A stretch of DNA of 64,000 nt, taken from assembly GCF_001540865.1 (NCBI RefSeq), contig NC_033626.1, forward strand, positions 12,492,065 to 12,556,064. Direction: 5' to 3'. Positions 24,890-36,831 of the stretch are shown in pieces. The notes beneath the pieces are model-generated. The model did not search any database and was not told the origin of the DNA. It was given only the letters and a program-made list of their open reading frames with translations. Position 1 is the first letter of the stretch. Each line of letters begins with the position of its first letter. The stretch comes from Ananas comosus. Its lineage: Eukaryota; Streptophyta; Magnoliopsida; Poales; Bromeliaceae. Both the position numbers and the translations under genes were made by a program.

Positions 24890-25128
24890 AGCGTTTAGAT
24901 AAAAATTGAATTATTTTTCGGATAAAAAAAATAACGTTTGAATAGATAATATGAAATAAGAAAAATAATGGATAATTATATATAAAAAAAAAAAATTGTT
25001 GGCGGGGATAGTTATACCAACTTATTTCAGTAATCCGAAAACTACCATTTTCGGTTAAAAAATTTTCGTTTGGATATAAAGAGGATAAGGAATTATCTCT
25101 CCCCTAATCTCTAACCCAAACACTGCCT
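24890..25128. mobile_element. Possible degraded MITE
   Basis: AATAGCGTTTAGATAAAAAT at the left faces CTCTAACCCAAACACTGCCTA at the right as imperfect inverted ends of about 20 bp around an AT-rich, non-coding core of 240 bp. The ends are diverged, so the call is tentative. Confidence 0.4.
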
Positions 25129-25199
25129 AAAAGTTTAATTACGACTTGCATATTTGACTTATTTATTTTATTATTTTTTGGTATAACCTATTTAAAATA

Positions 25200-25492
25200 A
25201 CAGTCACGTGCAATGAAATAATTTATTACTGTATCCTTTTCCTTCACCGTCAAGAATCTTATCGGGCGTACGGGCCGGATTCGGGTTGGGACAAAACGGT
25301 CTATTATATTTGGGGTTGGGCAATAATCCGAATCCGAATTTTTTGTAAGGAGTGAATTTTGACCCAAACTCGGGCCCAAATTCGGAACCCATCGGACCTT
25401 GTTGGCCACGACCCGGCCCGTTTTGGATCATCTCCGCGATTTTCCAACCCTCGATCGAACCCTCTTCACGCATCTCACCTCTGCGCCGTTAC

Positions 25493-25528
<36 letters not shown>
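25200..25528 (+). promoter_or_regulatory. Presumed promoter and leader of the tRNA methyltransferase gene
   Basis: GC-richer than its flanks, with GGGCCC near 25373, GGCCCG near 25415 and a (CT)n tract of about 34 bases at 25495-25528. The CT tract leads straight into a GTAAGT donor at 25529. Promoter status rests on position and composition only. Confidence 0.4.
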
Positions 25529-25531
<3 letters not shown>

Positions 25532-25653
25532 AGTAGGCTAATTTTCCTTTTTGTTTTTTTTTTTTTAATTCCCACTTCAAACTTCGATCAATCCTTTTTT
25601 TTTTTGAAGTTTCCTCTGTTCGTCAAATTAATTTTGCTATTATGTTATTGCAG
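25529..25653 (+). other. Candidate 5' UTR intron of the tRNA methyltransferase gene
   Basis: Consensus donor GTAAGT at 25529 follows the CT tract. A T-rich interior leads to TATGTTATTGCAG, ending at 25653. Length is 125 bp. No coding sequence precedes it, so it would lie in the leader. The sequence after it carries an upstream ATG (25668-25670 region), so splicing would also set uORF content. Confidence 0.5.
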
Positions 25654-25676
25654 CGCTTCTCGTCGGATGAACCCGT

Positions 25677-25760
25677 GCATATGAAGTGTTTGATGAAATG
25701 CCTCTACGAACAATAGTAAAAATTCCTGCTGTAATCGATCACAAACGCTTTAACTGCAAT
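25677..25760 (+). pseudogene. Short PPR-like remnant in the methyltransferase leader
   Basis: Frame 25677 onward reads AYEVFDEMPLRTIV before drifting into unrelated residues and a TGA at 25761. VFDEMP followed by R is a hallmark of pentatricopeptide-repeat proteins. A stop lies just upstream (25668-25670). Only about 12 residues match, so this could be a relic of a PPR gene or coincidence. Confidence 0.3.
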
Positions 25761-25771
25761 TGAGTATAAGT

Positions 25772-27112
25772 ATGTCGAAGGACAACAACAGCGGCGCGCA
25801 TCCGGGCAACGGCCAATCGGGGCGGCTTCCCCGGAAGCGCTTCTACCGGGCGCGGGCGCACAGCAACCCGCTCAGCGACTCGCACTTCCCAATTCCCCTC
25901 AGCCCCGCCGATGTCGACTACGCCCATCACTTCCCCCACTTCTTCGCCCCGGCCGAGCCTGATCGTGGAAATGGAATGGCGCTCTCGCCCAAAGTTCGAT
26001 TCGCCGATGTTGGCTGCGGTTTCGGTGGATTGCTCGTCGGCCTCTCCCCGCTCTTCCCGGACACACTCATGATCGGAATGGAGCTCAGAGATAAGGAAAT
26101 TGTTAAATATAGAAATATCATTCTCTAAAAGTTTTGTTTTTGAAGAATAACGGTTGTTTCATATAATTTAACATATTATCGAAATAGTTCGAGTCACGCT
26201 AGACTATTGGTATAATTAGTTTTCTTCTATTTAATTCACATCTATATCATGTATCTATGAAAAAAGAAAAAATCTTGAGGCCATATATGAGGAGAAGTGA
26301 TAAATATAAAAATATAAAAGCACTATTTTCTAAGAACCTAAAGTTTTTTTTTGAGAATAACGGTTATTTCATATAATTTAACTGAAATTTTCTATTTGCA
26401 TCAGTATAGCTCGATTTCACTTTACTCTTCTGTGGCTTGAATTGTAACACTTCGCCACTCTAAATTTAGTGATGATTTAATCACGTAATTTCAGTAACCT
26501 CAGGGCGGCCGAGTGTTGCATGTTGAATAAGTTTATAAAGTAAAATCGGGTTCTACCGCGAGTATCTAAAGCCTTTATTTCGCTTGTTGGTGAGCATAGT
26601 TATAGAATGTTTGTTTGTTGTTGTATTTATATTGCAACATGCATGTGCAGGTAACTGAGTATGTCAAAGATAGAATCTTAGCCTTGCGAGACTCGAACCC
26701 AGGGAAATATGAGAACATATCCGTCGTTCGCACCAATTCAATGAAGTACATACCGAATTACTTCGAGAAGGGGCAGCTATCCAAGATGTTCTTTCTATTT
26801 CCGGATCCCCACTTCAAGGAGAAGAACCATCGGCGCCGGGTGATCAGTCCTCAATTGCTTGACGAGTATGCGTATGTGATGGAAATCGGGGGGGTCATAT
26901 ACACGATCACGGACGTGGAGGAGCTCGGAGATTGGATGAGGTCTTGCTTGGAGGAACACCCGCTGTTCGAAGCTGTTTCTGAGGAAGAGTTGGAGACTGA
27001 TCCGGTTGTTAAGCTCTTGTCTTCTGCCACGGAAGAAGGCCAGAAGGTTGCGAGGAATGGAGGGCAGACTTTTAAGGCTGTGTACAGGCGCGTAGCGTTA
27101 CACGAAGAGTAG
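25772..27112 (+). CDS. TRMB: tRNA (guanine-N7-)-methyltransferase, TrmB/METTL1-type catalytic subunit
   Basis: Uses S-adenosylmethionine to methylate N7 of G46 in the variable loop of tRNAs; the eukaryotic nuclear enzyme works with a WD40 partner (Trm82/WDR4). Exons 25772-26095 and 26651-27112 encode 261 aa, normal for the family. The start is the first ATG in frame (MSKDNNSGAHPGNGQSGR); a basic RLPRKRFYRARAHSNPLSD box follows. The SAM-binding loop is VGCGFGG (residues 80-86) and the acidic residue of the next strand is in MELRDK (E104). NSMKYIPNYF and the catalytic FPDPHFKEKNHRRR (158-171) are present, as is VIYTITDVEELGDWM. The intron ends in a normal CAG but begins GA instead of GT (26096-26097); AAGGAAATTG looks like AAG-GTAAATTG with one T missing. 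No obvious transit peptide. Converges with the ankyrin gene. Confidence 0.94.
26100..26390. repeat. Imperfect direct repeat in the methyltransferase intron
   Basis: About 85 bp near 26103-26185 recurs near 26300-26385. Both carry GAATAACGGTT followed by TTTCATATAATTTAAC, preceded by an AAATAT-rich stretch. Non-coding. Confidence 0.65.
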
Positions 27113-28125
27113 CCGAAATGGCTTTTTCGGAGGATAGGGTGATTTTGCTGAAGCTGCTCAATCGCAGAAAGAGATGCTTCGTGGTGTTGATCGGTTTAGA
27201 GTTCTCTCATCAGATGAGCTGCTTTGGAGCTGTTTTTCGAAGTATTTTTTACTATCTGCAGTTATTTGGTTTCTGTTGTTTTAACGTGGTTAGGGTTTGC
27301 TATTTTTTTAAGTTTAATTTGGATTATATGCTAGATTGGTATGAATAGGCTGCACCTTGAAGTAGAGAAGTGGAAGTGGACATGCAAATGCTTGCTGCAC
27401 TATTTTGTCAGGATTTCCTACTTGAGGAATGACTAGTGTTGCTCTGGTTTGGATGGGAGATTTTCACAATGTTATGCATTCTAATCATAAAGTACTTCAC
27501 ATTTTCAAAATTCAATTGTTTATATATGTATATGCACTAATATATATTGATGAAAGGAGCATCATCCTTTGTTGGTGGGCGTTATTTGACGCGGTACTTG
27601 GATCTTTATATATCATATGAGGTACATTTGATGAAAATAATGCACACACATCCTCCGCGTTCCAATGTTATGCCCTCTGCTGCTTGAGAACCCCATAAAC
27701 TACATACGAGTTTGGATTGGGTTCTCAAAGATGTAGAATGATCAAAATTGATATTTGCGACCAGATTCAAATTTATAGATTCTCGGACAATGATGATAAA
27801 GGTACATCATACTCAAATCAGATTAATTTCAAGTGGAAACACATGTTTTACAAAGCTAAAAATTTACGGCTCCATGAAGCTTCCCTGCCAAAATTTTTTA
27901 AGTACAACTGAGTTAAAACATACTGCGTTTAATCTTAATGAGCTCGGAGAATGCATTATCAAGCAATCTCAAGCAATCTGTTCTTCCCAAACCCTCCAAA
28001 CTAGATTTTGAAAAAATAAAATAAAAATTGTAACTTGAGCCTCTTTTTAGCCATCGCGATAATTGACAAAATAAAACCTTCTAGTTTTCCTCTCAAACTC
28101 TGAATGCATATGTGTAGGAGGAATG
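27113..28125. other. Shared 3' space between convergent genes
   Basis: About 1 kb separates the methyltransferase stop from the ankyrin stop on the other strand. It should contain both 3' UTRs. No further coding sequence or structured RNA is seen. Confidence 0.5.
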
Positions 28126-31100
28126 TCACGGATCCCTGTTTGCTGGAACAAGCTTTAAAAGCTTTGCTAGATCATATGACTTGAAATCTTTTCCATAACA
28201 TAAACTCAGATCCAAAGGTGTTTTCCCATCCTGTAAAGCATATAAAAAGAAACATTATCTTCATATCCAACATAGAAGTGCACTACTACATTTCATGCTG
28301 TTTTACGCTTTCTCATGAGACGCTTCACATATTTCATTGTAGAAAACAACCGCCAAATAGATTTCTACCATAGTGGTATCACAGAAAAGAAAATTGTACA
28401 GATGGGTAGATGGAAAGTACCGCCATATTAGAATGCATCAATTTTACAACATTGGTAGAACCATCAATTAAATGATCAGATAAATAAAAATGAGTCATAA
28501 GCCAGACGGGTGTAAATGAAAAAGTAAACCATAGATAAAGCCAATCCAAATCTTCCAAGAACGTTCCAATAAGATAAATGAGAACTGGGATAAATGAAGA
28601 TTTAAATTCTGTAGAGAATATTTAAGCGGACTGAAACCGTAAAATTTCAATATCATGATTTGGTGCTGTAATCTGATTTACGGTGTATAACATGTAACCT
28701 ATAAACCTTTTGGTTACATAAATTTAAGTAGTTACATCAAGTGTCTGTTTTCCTTCTCAATCATTGACATACTATTTATTATGAACGGTTAAATCAAAAG
28801 AAAAGGCAACAAAGTCAAGAACAAGAGACCTCCATCCATTCAGACAGAAAAATTGATCAACTAAGTCAAGCAAACTGGCAAACTAGTACAATGGTAAGCT
28901 ACACGAGGTTTGACGAGCTCAGCTACAGTAGATTTTCTTAGACAAAAGACCAATACGAATACTTTTAATTACAGGAAAAGTGGGAAAGATAATCAATAAC
29001 ATATAAAATTTCAACAGTTACCTTATTTCTTCTAGACTTGTCAGCACCATTTACAAGCAAAACCTTTGCTATGTCTCTTGATCTACTTTGTATGGCAACA
29101 TGCAATGGTGTCCAGCCTTCCTGTTTAATAAATGAAGACAATAAGCAAACCAAAAGGCACAGAATAAACAGAAAATATGTGAATTAGACTCCACTTACAT
29201 TATCAGCAACATTAACATCAACTTTATATTTGATCAGTAACTTCACAGTTTGCATGGCACCAACTTGAACAGCATAATGCAACGGTGTGGCACCATCCTG
29301 CAATATGGCTAAACATGTGCAATCTGGAGATGATTTCATATAGACACATTTCCATATATACTGCTTTGTCGTATCCAGTTGCATATCCTCCAAATCTGAG
29401 TATTCATATGAGCCCTTCAACTCACATATATTTCCTTCTACTTACGACAATGACCCCAGTTAAAATTACCTTTTTCTAATACACAACCAACTACCTCCCA
29501 GAAATTGTAAGAATCCCCAACTTAAGATTAGGGTATTTTTATAAGCAAGTGTACTGACCAGGGGTACATATAAAAGCTCAGATCCAGGGGGATATATCTG
29601 AATAGATGTTTCTGTAAGGATAATTCCAAAAAAATAGAAAAGAGAGATTGCTTACTCTATCCCTGACGTGAGGATTTGCACCTTTCCTCAAGAGATGGCT
29701 AATCACAGCCTCTTTTTTACCTATCACTGCCTTATGAAGAGGAGTGAAACCATCCTGCATTACCAACTTCAGAATTCACTCAGAATGTCTACAGCCAATT
29801 GCACGAGTGAAAGTAAGGGTGTCGAACCTACTTTGTCGAAAGAATCAATACATGTACCAGTTTCCAACAGTTTATCCATGAAAGGAATCTGGCCTGCTAG
29901 TGCAAAACTGTGAAGTGGGTGCCACTTCAGCTGCATGAAATTAACCATTTCAACAATTAAAACCAAAAAGTTATTTGAAGAAGGAATATTATCCCAATAT
30001 TAATCGGCTCTAAAAGATCACAACAAAAAAATGTCAATTTGGTCAGCTAATGCATGGGGAATAAAAACAAGTACACTTTACCACATTTTATCAGTTGCTT
30101 GGTCGAGGGAGGGGAAACTTAACTGTTGATATTTTGCTAAGATTAGGGGCCTCGTTCTGATCTAAAATAGCCTTTTCTTCCGGTGTTAAAAGCAGCTCAA
30201 CTTCTGCAGAAACAATGTGAAACATAAATGGCTCAGATGAAAAGGATATTAAATTTTCTCACAAATATCTATAATTTTGAGCAATTACATGCCACTACTC
30301 CCAAGTAGCTTATAGATTTGGTTTTATTATGCCCTAACTCTTACTGCATAATATTGAGTATTCTTTCGCTCCATAGAGTGAGTTATACATTTGATTTTTT
30401 TTTTCATTTACAAAAAGCACAATCTTCAATTTATTACCTGCTACGCTTGACTCACTCTATAATGGGAATATACCGGCATGAAAGAAATGTGCTAACGCAA
30501 GGGATCTACTTTTTACGGTTAAAACAGCAGCAACCAATCTCTCCCAATCGTTGTAGCCAATGACCAGCATTTTATACCTCTCGTAAACTCCTTTTCTTCC
30601 TATTAAACTCACGTTATCCAAAATGTCTTTGCAACTCTAAGGTTGTGTATACAATATGGTCAGCCATAACAATTAGGTAGCTTATGTAGAAATCTCAAAT
30701 GTATAACTTCCATGAAACCACAATCTTCTTAATGCCTGGAATTTTTTTGGAATAAATCACTCATGCTTGCACAGAGTTACAAACTACTAAAATTTTCTAT
30801 CTCATGAATCTAGATCGCTGTTGTGAGATAATCTATAAAAGAGATGAAAGCAATCATGTAAAGAAGAAATATGCACAAAAGCTCTTAAGATTACATATAA
30901 AACAAACATATAAAATTAAAAAGAAGCTGCATATAAAACGATAGCGAACTAATATGCTCTTAAAATTACGAAACCTTTTACAAGTTCCTCGTCGAATTGT
31001 GCAATCGGGCTTTTAGCAATACCGAGAAGGGAGGGTTTAGCTCCTCGCGCCTCTCCACCTCCGTCCTCTTCCTCCTCGACATCATCGTCGTCCTCCTCTT

Positions 31101-31371
31101 CGAGCCCGCCCCTCTCCTCGTACTCGCTCCCGTAGCCATCGTCCGGGTCCTCCCAAACCCCTGCAGATTCCCATTTGGAGCGGGGGCGGAAGCTAGGGTT
31201 TATGGAGCGCGGCGCCGGGGATCGGAAACGGAGCTTCGGGGACGGAGATCGAAGAGAGGATCGAGAAAAAGAAGGGAGAGGAGGGTGGAGAGAAATGGCG
31301 ATTACGTACGCGGTGGTTGGCGGTGAGAGGAGGAGGGAGCGCCGAGGTGCTAAGGAGGCTCCCGCGTACAT
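28126..31371 (-). CDS. EMB506: EMB506-like plastid ankyrin-repeat protein
   Basis: In Arabidopsis, EMB506 and its partner AKRP are ankyrin proteins needed for plastid differentiation and embryo development. Exons in transcript order: 31371-30975, 30203-30124, 29930-29832, 29754-29656, 29297-29199, 29120-29022, 28230-28126, giving 325 aa. The Ser/Arg/Pro-rich N-terminus (residues 1-65) with almost no acidic residues looks like a chloroplast transit peptide. Then WEDPDDGYGSEYEE (73-86) and an acidic block follow; WEDPDDG is characteristic of this family. Five ankyrin units come next: LKWHPLHSFALAGQI (160-192), DGFTPLHKAVIGKKEAVISH (193-225), DGATPLHYAVQVGAMQTVKL (226-258), EGWTPLHVAIQSRSRDIAKV (259-291) and DGKTPLDLSLCYGKDFKSYD (292-325). 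The four middle exons are each exactly 99 nt in phase 0, one repeat per exon. AKRP is longer, so EMB506 fits better by length. Confidence 0.94.
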
Positions 31372-31905
31372 TTCCTTCGTTCTAAAGAGCGATATTCTAA
31401 AACCTCCACTCTTTATCCCGAATTAAAGAGGTAACAAATTATTCAGTTTGAGTCTTGCTTCTTAAATTTCTTAAATAAATTGATTTAGCGCAACGAATAA
31501 ACAATTTTTTTTAAAAAAAATAATTATGACTTAAATTTATCAAACTTGTATGGAGCGGATCAACATTATTGATTAATGGTTGCAGGTATAATACATGAAC
31601 AAAACCAAGCAATCTAACAAGCTGTATTTAACTCGGCAATCCTCTCTCTTCCCAAGTAGGATACACACAATGACACAAACAAAACTATCATAACCTACTT
31701 ACAACCGGCAAATACTAGTTGCATGTACTAGTTGCATGGTTATTGCTGGCGAATTCAACGAATGTTCTCCAACTCTCCAGAATTCAAAGAATATGAAACA
31801 CAAACAAATTCGGCTACATTAGCCTTCATCCAGTCACTTTACCATTCCAGTTAGCCCCTAAAAAAGGCAGTGCTTTAGTACAACATTGGAGCATGCGGAG
31901 ATCAA
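31372..31905. other. Ankyrin gene upstream region and LIM gene 3' region
   Basis: Only 534 bp separate the ankyrin ATG (31371, minus) from the LIM stop codon (31906, minus). The promoter of the ankyrin gene and the 3' UTR of the LIM gene must share it. No clear core promoter motif was recognised. Confidence 0.5.
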
Positions 31906-34900
31906 TTAAGCACTATCCCCGTTACCATCCGGCGATGGTTTCTCAGCGGCCACATTATCTTGCTGCGGTGGCTGCTCAATGGACACATTCTCTGCTTGTG
32001 GGGTCTTTGGGGTGAACACATTATCTGGTTGTGGCGGCTTCTCGACGGCCATATCATCTGGTTGTTGTGGCTTCTGGATGGCCACATTATCTGGTAAAGG
32101 CGGCTTCTCGACAGCCACATTATCTGGTAAAGGCGGCTTCTCGATGACAACTTTTGCTTCTACATCCTTCTCTTCAAGCTGACTGAAATTTCCTTTAGCC
32201 ATGACGAGCTGAGAGTGGTGGTGCTTGCAATAAAGCTTGCCCTCATGGGCAACATAGTTAGACGGGCTAATTACGCAGCCCCCGTGGCTGCACTTGAAGC
32301 ACGGTCTATGGTATGCCATTCCATCTACGGCCACCTAAAAGATGAAATTCAGTAAACTTCAGTGTGCACTCCCGAAGATTTACATAGTTATGTCAACCAA
32401 GCATGTTATGTCAACCATGATATACATAGTATTAAGTAAAATGCAGAATTGCAAGTAATTAATTAATCTAGTCAACTCTTTTGATCTCCGAGCAAAATGA
32501 TTCTCACCCTTCAATATTGCATATATCAGTTTACAGTTCAGGATTGCTCAAAATTTGGGGCCAATTATCAATCAAGAATACTAAGAATTGACTTAACAAA
32601 CTAATTCTTGCAAATGTACTCCACCAGATCGGCAGAACCAGCATCTAACAAGATATCGTCTCCATAGTTCCAGCAACATGGGTTTGTCAGCAAATATCAT
32701 GATAGAGTGGAATCAACTACCCTTCAACTGTGTGTGATGTTAACTGTGTCCTAAACCTAGCTTTCTGAGACGGTACAGTTGGTTTTACACAATCTGAATT
32801 CAAAAATCTCCTCTTCCCGAGGCCACCTACACACTTTACGTCATCTCCCAACTGCCTATTTTGCAACTATAAAGCGAAGCTTATCAAAATTGATCATCAT
32901 AATACCTGCTAAAACTGTACCAACTAACCAAATGTTAGACCCTCAGAGAACGGTCAAAGAAATTAAATGGTGCGGAGAGTATAATACACGCATATCTAAA
33001 ATGCTAGTCAACATGAAGAGATAGCCCAAGGATTAAACACTTTCCCATCAATCCAGAAGTGACTAATCAATCAACTAAAACGTACCTCAAACTCGAGATT
33101 AAGGCGATAACAGAAACAAAACTGATCAATAAGGTTTGCATAAATGGAAAGGTTAAAAATCAAAATTGAGTATAGGAGGAACAGCTAAAACAGAAAATTT
33201 TAAGTTAAAAAGGAATCTTTTTTTGTCCCCCCTAGAGAAAAGTTGCAGGGATCATGCTGACCTTTTCTATCGGGTACACTGTTTTTTTACACACAACACA
33301 CTTGTCTTGTGTCCCAGCAAACATACTTGAAACTCGGCTGCTAGATTGACCCTGCAAAATATCAATACAGCGTAAGTTGGAAGCAAAGGTATGCTGAGAA
33401 CAACTGCTTATGCGTAACCCAACTGCCTTAAGAAAAATCTCCATTACACAAAAATCCAGATATGCTAGTTATAAGTTCTTAAATGGTAGGATACCTCATG
33501 CCCATTTGATCGTTCCGCCCTATGTTTCATCACACCTACATTCACAAGGTTTGTTAAATTTATATGCATAAAAAGGCACTCAAGAAGAAGTACAGACGTA
33601 GCAGTCGACGTACCTTCAAAACTTTTATCCAAACTGCCGGTCATCTTAAAAAGCTGGTCATAGTGAGGTTTGCAGTAAAGAACGCCATCAATGGAGCTAT
33701 AATTTGTCAGCTGCATTATCATGCATCAAATATTACTGACATGATGAGAATAACAAAATCACATCCAAACAAGAATTCTCACGCAAGAACATGGCATAGA
33801 TCGGTGATCCACACTATCGATAAGTGACGCTTTTGGCGTGATTATGGCAAACTGTTTCAAAGAACAGCCATTAACTGAGGCATCAAGTAGCTGAAATATA
33901 GCTGACATGATACGAGGTCATTAGGAATGCAATCGAACAATTCGAGTTCGACAATGTATATATTGCCAATCATTTCAGAGCCAATTATAATGCGGTCATA
34001 GTCTCAGAATACAGAACTTCACTTGGTTCAAATAGCTCAAGTTATGAATTAAAACATCCTCATAACTTTCGAACCTCACACCTCATTATGCATTGGGTGA
34101 GCAGTTGCCTCATATCTCGGTTTCTATCTTTTCATACCTACCCGGATAATGAGGATGATAGGTAAAAAGATATGTTAGGTGCTCATTAACAATACAAACC
34201 AAAATCTGGGCCAAGATCTCACACAACTGGAACCAGAATGCTGAAAAGGGGAAGGTAGAGACTACAGCGCAAAACACGAGAAAAATTAGCGAGATTCTCG
34301 CAAACTGTAACAGATTTGGAAAAAAGCCTCAAAGCCTAGAAATAGAGTTGTACAAATTGAAACATAAGTCTATACGAAGATCACGAATTGCATCGCAGTA
34401 ATAATAACATGTACAGAAGAAGGAAAAAGACATTAACCGGACAAATTACAGCTAAAGTAAAGGAAATTGAATCATGGTTTCAGAGCAAACCGAATCAAAT
34501 AAGAACAGATAAAATAAAGACAACAGAGATTTAAAAGTTTAGGCAAAGATCAGGGTCAAATGGGAGAATATATTCCAAAGCACATAATAATCCTCAGATT
34601 AATTGACGAAGACGATAGAATCAAACAACGGGAAGTGCAAGTATGATTAGACATACAAGAAAATACTCCAAAATAATTTAAAAAAAAAACGCACCACAAA
34701 TTCAAAAATTCTGCAAAAATAATCCAAGGAACACAAAAGACGATCCCACAATCAAATCCACCAAACAATCAAATCACCAAGAGCAGGGAGAGAGAGAGAG
34801 AGGGGAGGGAGATACCTTGAGAGTGCCTTTGCAGTGGTGGCATCGGAAGCAGGATCGGTGGTAGACCCTGTTGTCGGCGGTGAGCTGGTCGACCAAGTAG

Positions 34901-34956
34901 ACCTTCTTCTCGCACGCCGTGCACTTCTGCGTCGTCCCCCCGAACGCCGACGCCAT
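31906..34956 (-). CDS. Two-LIM-domain protein (plant CRP/PLIM-WLIM type) with 11-residue repeat tail
   Basis: Plant two-LIM proteins bind and bundle F-actin and can also enter the nucleus. Exons in transcript order: 34956-34816, 33710-33614, 33535-33495, 33351-33262, 32334-31906; 265 aa, all phases consistent. LIM1 ligands: C12, C15, H33, C36, C39, C42, C60, H63. LIM2 ligands: C111, C114, H132, C135, C138, C143, C159, H162, with the C-x4-C spacing usual in plant LIM2. The linker includes SSRVSSMFAGTQDKC; the SSMF.GTQDKC phrase is family-typical. A 41-nt third exon codes for VMKHRAERSNGHE. After LIM2 the tail (185-261) is seven 11-residue units of the form VAVEKPPLPDN. A long tail points to the PLIM side of the family, but I cannot fix the subclass. 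The start MASAFGGTTQKC is the only candidate. Confidence 0.93.
31921..32151 (-). repeat. Seven 33-bp coding repeats in the LIM gene tail
   Basis: Units in order: VVIEKPPLPDN, VAVEKPPLPDN, VAIQKPQQPDD, MAVEKPPQPDN, VFTPKTPQAEN, VSIEQPPQQDN, VAAEKPSPDGN. The first two are nearly identical at DNA level (GGTAAAGGCGGCTTCTCGA on the plus strand), so copy number may vary between alleles. Confidence 0.9.
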
Positions 34957-35355
34957 GAACGAAAAAGGAAAAAAAAGAAGAAGAAGAAGCTTCTAGAATC
35001 TCCTTGGACGACGAAGAACGATGTAGAAGGAGACGAGAAGAGAGAAAGAGAGAACAGCTGAGAGAGAGAGGGGGGGAGGGGGAGGGTCAGAATATAACGG
35101 CAGGGCTACTGGCTACAGCAGGAGGGAGGTGGGGGTAGGGACTCTTTATTTTACAGCTAGAGCGGCAGCACGACTGCAGAAGAGAAGTATTTTTTGTTCA
35201 TATTCTATTTGAGAATTATCCTGTGTGAACGTGATATGCCGCGGTCGTTGGACTGGGTATTTGGGCCCACACTTCTGTGGCCCACATGTCAGTGTAACGA
35301 TGAGGCTGAAAAGTATCTTTATCTTTTCCCTTTTTTTTCTTTTTTTTTTTTTTTG
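34957..35355 (-). promoter_or_regulatory. Presumed promoter and leader of the LIM gene
   Basis: Upstream of the LIM ATG the plus strand is purine-rich (GAAGAAGAAGAAG, then GAGA tracts to about 35085), giving a pyrimidine-rich leader on the transcribed strand. No clear TATA box at a fitting distance. Followed by T-rich sequence. Confidence 0.4.
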
Positions 35356-36830
35356 CTTTTTAACTTTTTGGGACAGCATGAGCTTTTGACAGTAAAAAAC
35401 AGTAATGTTAACCGTGTGCCGTTATTGTTTATAATAGTTAGTTAACTTTTCTTTTTTCTTTTTTCTTTTTTCTTTTTTTTTTTCTTTTTTCTTTTTTTTG
35501 AGGGTTGAGAACCTATAATAGATCATTTTAAGTGTGCTATCAAACTTTTCAAAAGTTTGATGTTACGATCCAATTTTTGAATTAGTTTGATTTGAGTCGG
35601 CCAATAGTTCTTTAATTTTAAAATTTAAATTAATTATTTATTTTAATAAATTTATAGTTATAATAATTAAGCGATGTACGTATACTAACATATAAATATA
35701 TATATATAAAAATAAACATGGTGCATTCAAATTCTATAGTTAGAATATTATTGACCGGCTCAAATCAAAATGATTGAATAATAAACTCAAAATTTTTGAA
35801 AAGTTCAACTCATAATGGTTCATAATCCATAAAAATTTTATTATTTTTTTCGTAAGTTCTAAGATATCTACTGAATCATGGAACGGATTAAGTATCTCTA
35901 TTTAATGACCTACGGATGGATATCTTTAATGTGAGAAAATATATATCAATATCCTATCATATCTCATGAAATGTAATTAGTAAGTAAATTTTTCAGTCAG
36001 TGAATGATTTACATTTTTAAAATAAAGAGTAAACTTCAAATACGGCCTATGTGGTTTTGTACTTTTTTATTTTCGTGTCTTATGATTTAAAATATATAAA
36101 TTTAGTACCTTGTGATTTTATTTTTTCTTTTCATCAACCCATCTATTAACTTTTTTAAATTATATACAAAAAACTCTAGATACCTTATATATAGTTTATC
36201 GAATATTCACTTTAGTATCTTTTAGTTTTAACTTTGTCACTAATTTAACAAAAAAATTAGTAAAGAGGATAACAAAAAGAAAAAAATAAAACCAAGGATA
36301 CGAAAGTGATACACTTTAAAACACATAATACTAAAATGAAAAAGTACGAAACTATAGAAATAGTATTTGAAGTTTTTTTTTAAATAAATAATCAAGTTTG
36401 ACATAACAAAAGTAGATGGATTGTTGATGCACTAACAAGAATTAGTAACGTCCCTCGTCATTTTATACTGGCAATGGGAATAAAAAACCAACTCATTTTC
36501 ATATACAATGATGGTCCTATTTTCACATAACATAAATATCTCCAGCTAACAAGATTTTTAACAGCGATGGCCTTACAGGGCGTACAGTTTGCGAATTTTA
36601 GAAACAGCAAGAATATAATCTTAAATAGGTGAACAATTTATAATGAACCACAGTCATATTGCAATAGATTGCCCAGGCTAATAGCATGTTGGTGCGTCAC
36701 CTAGGAGGTCCGAAATAATATGATATTTAGAAAAATCTAACCGACCCCCTACTAGCAGTCTTTAAGATTAAATAATTAAAGAATCTATGGTGGCAAATTC
36801 TGTCTGCAAAACAACACAACAGTCTACAAA
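35356..36830. repeat. 1.47-kb direct duplication, copy 1
   Basis: Colinear with 36832-38295 at roughly 95 percent identity by eye (for example GTAACGTCCCTCGTCATTTT against GTACTGTCCCTTGTCATTTT). It ends ACAGTCTACAAA exactly at the N at 36831. No protein-like frame. Confidence 0.9.
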
Positions 36831-36831
36831 N

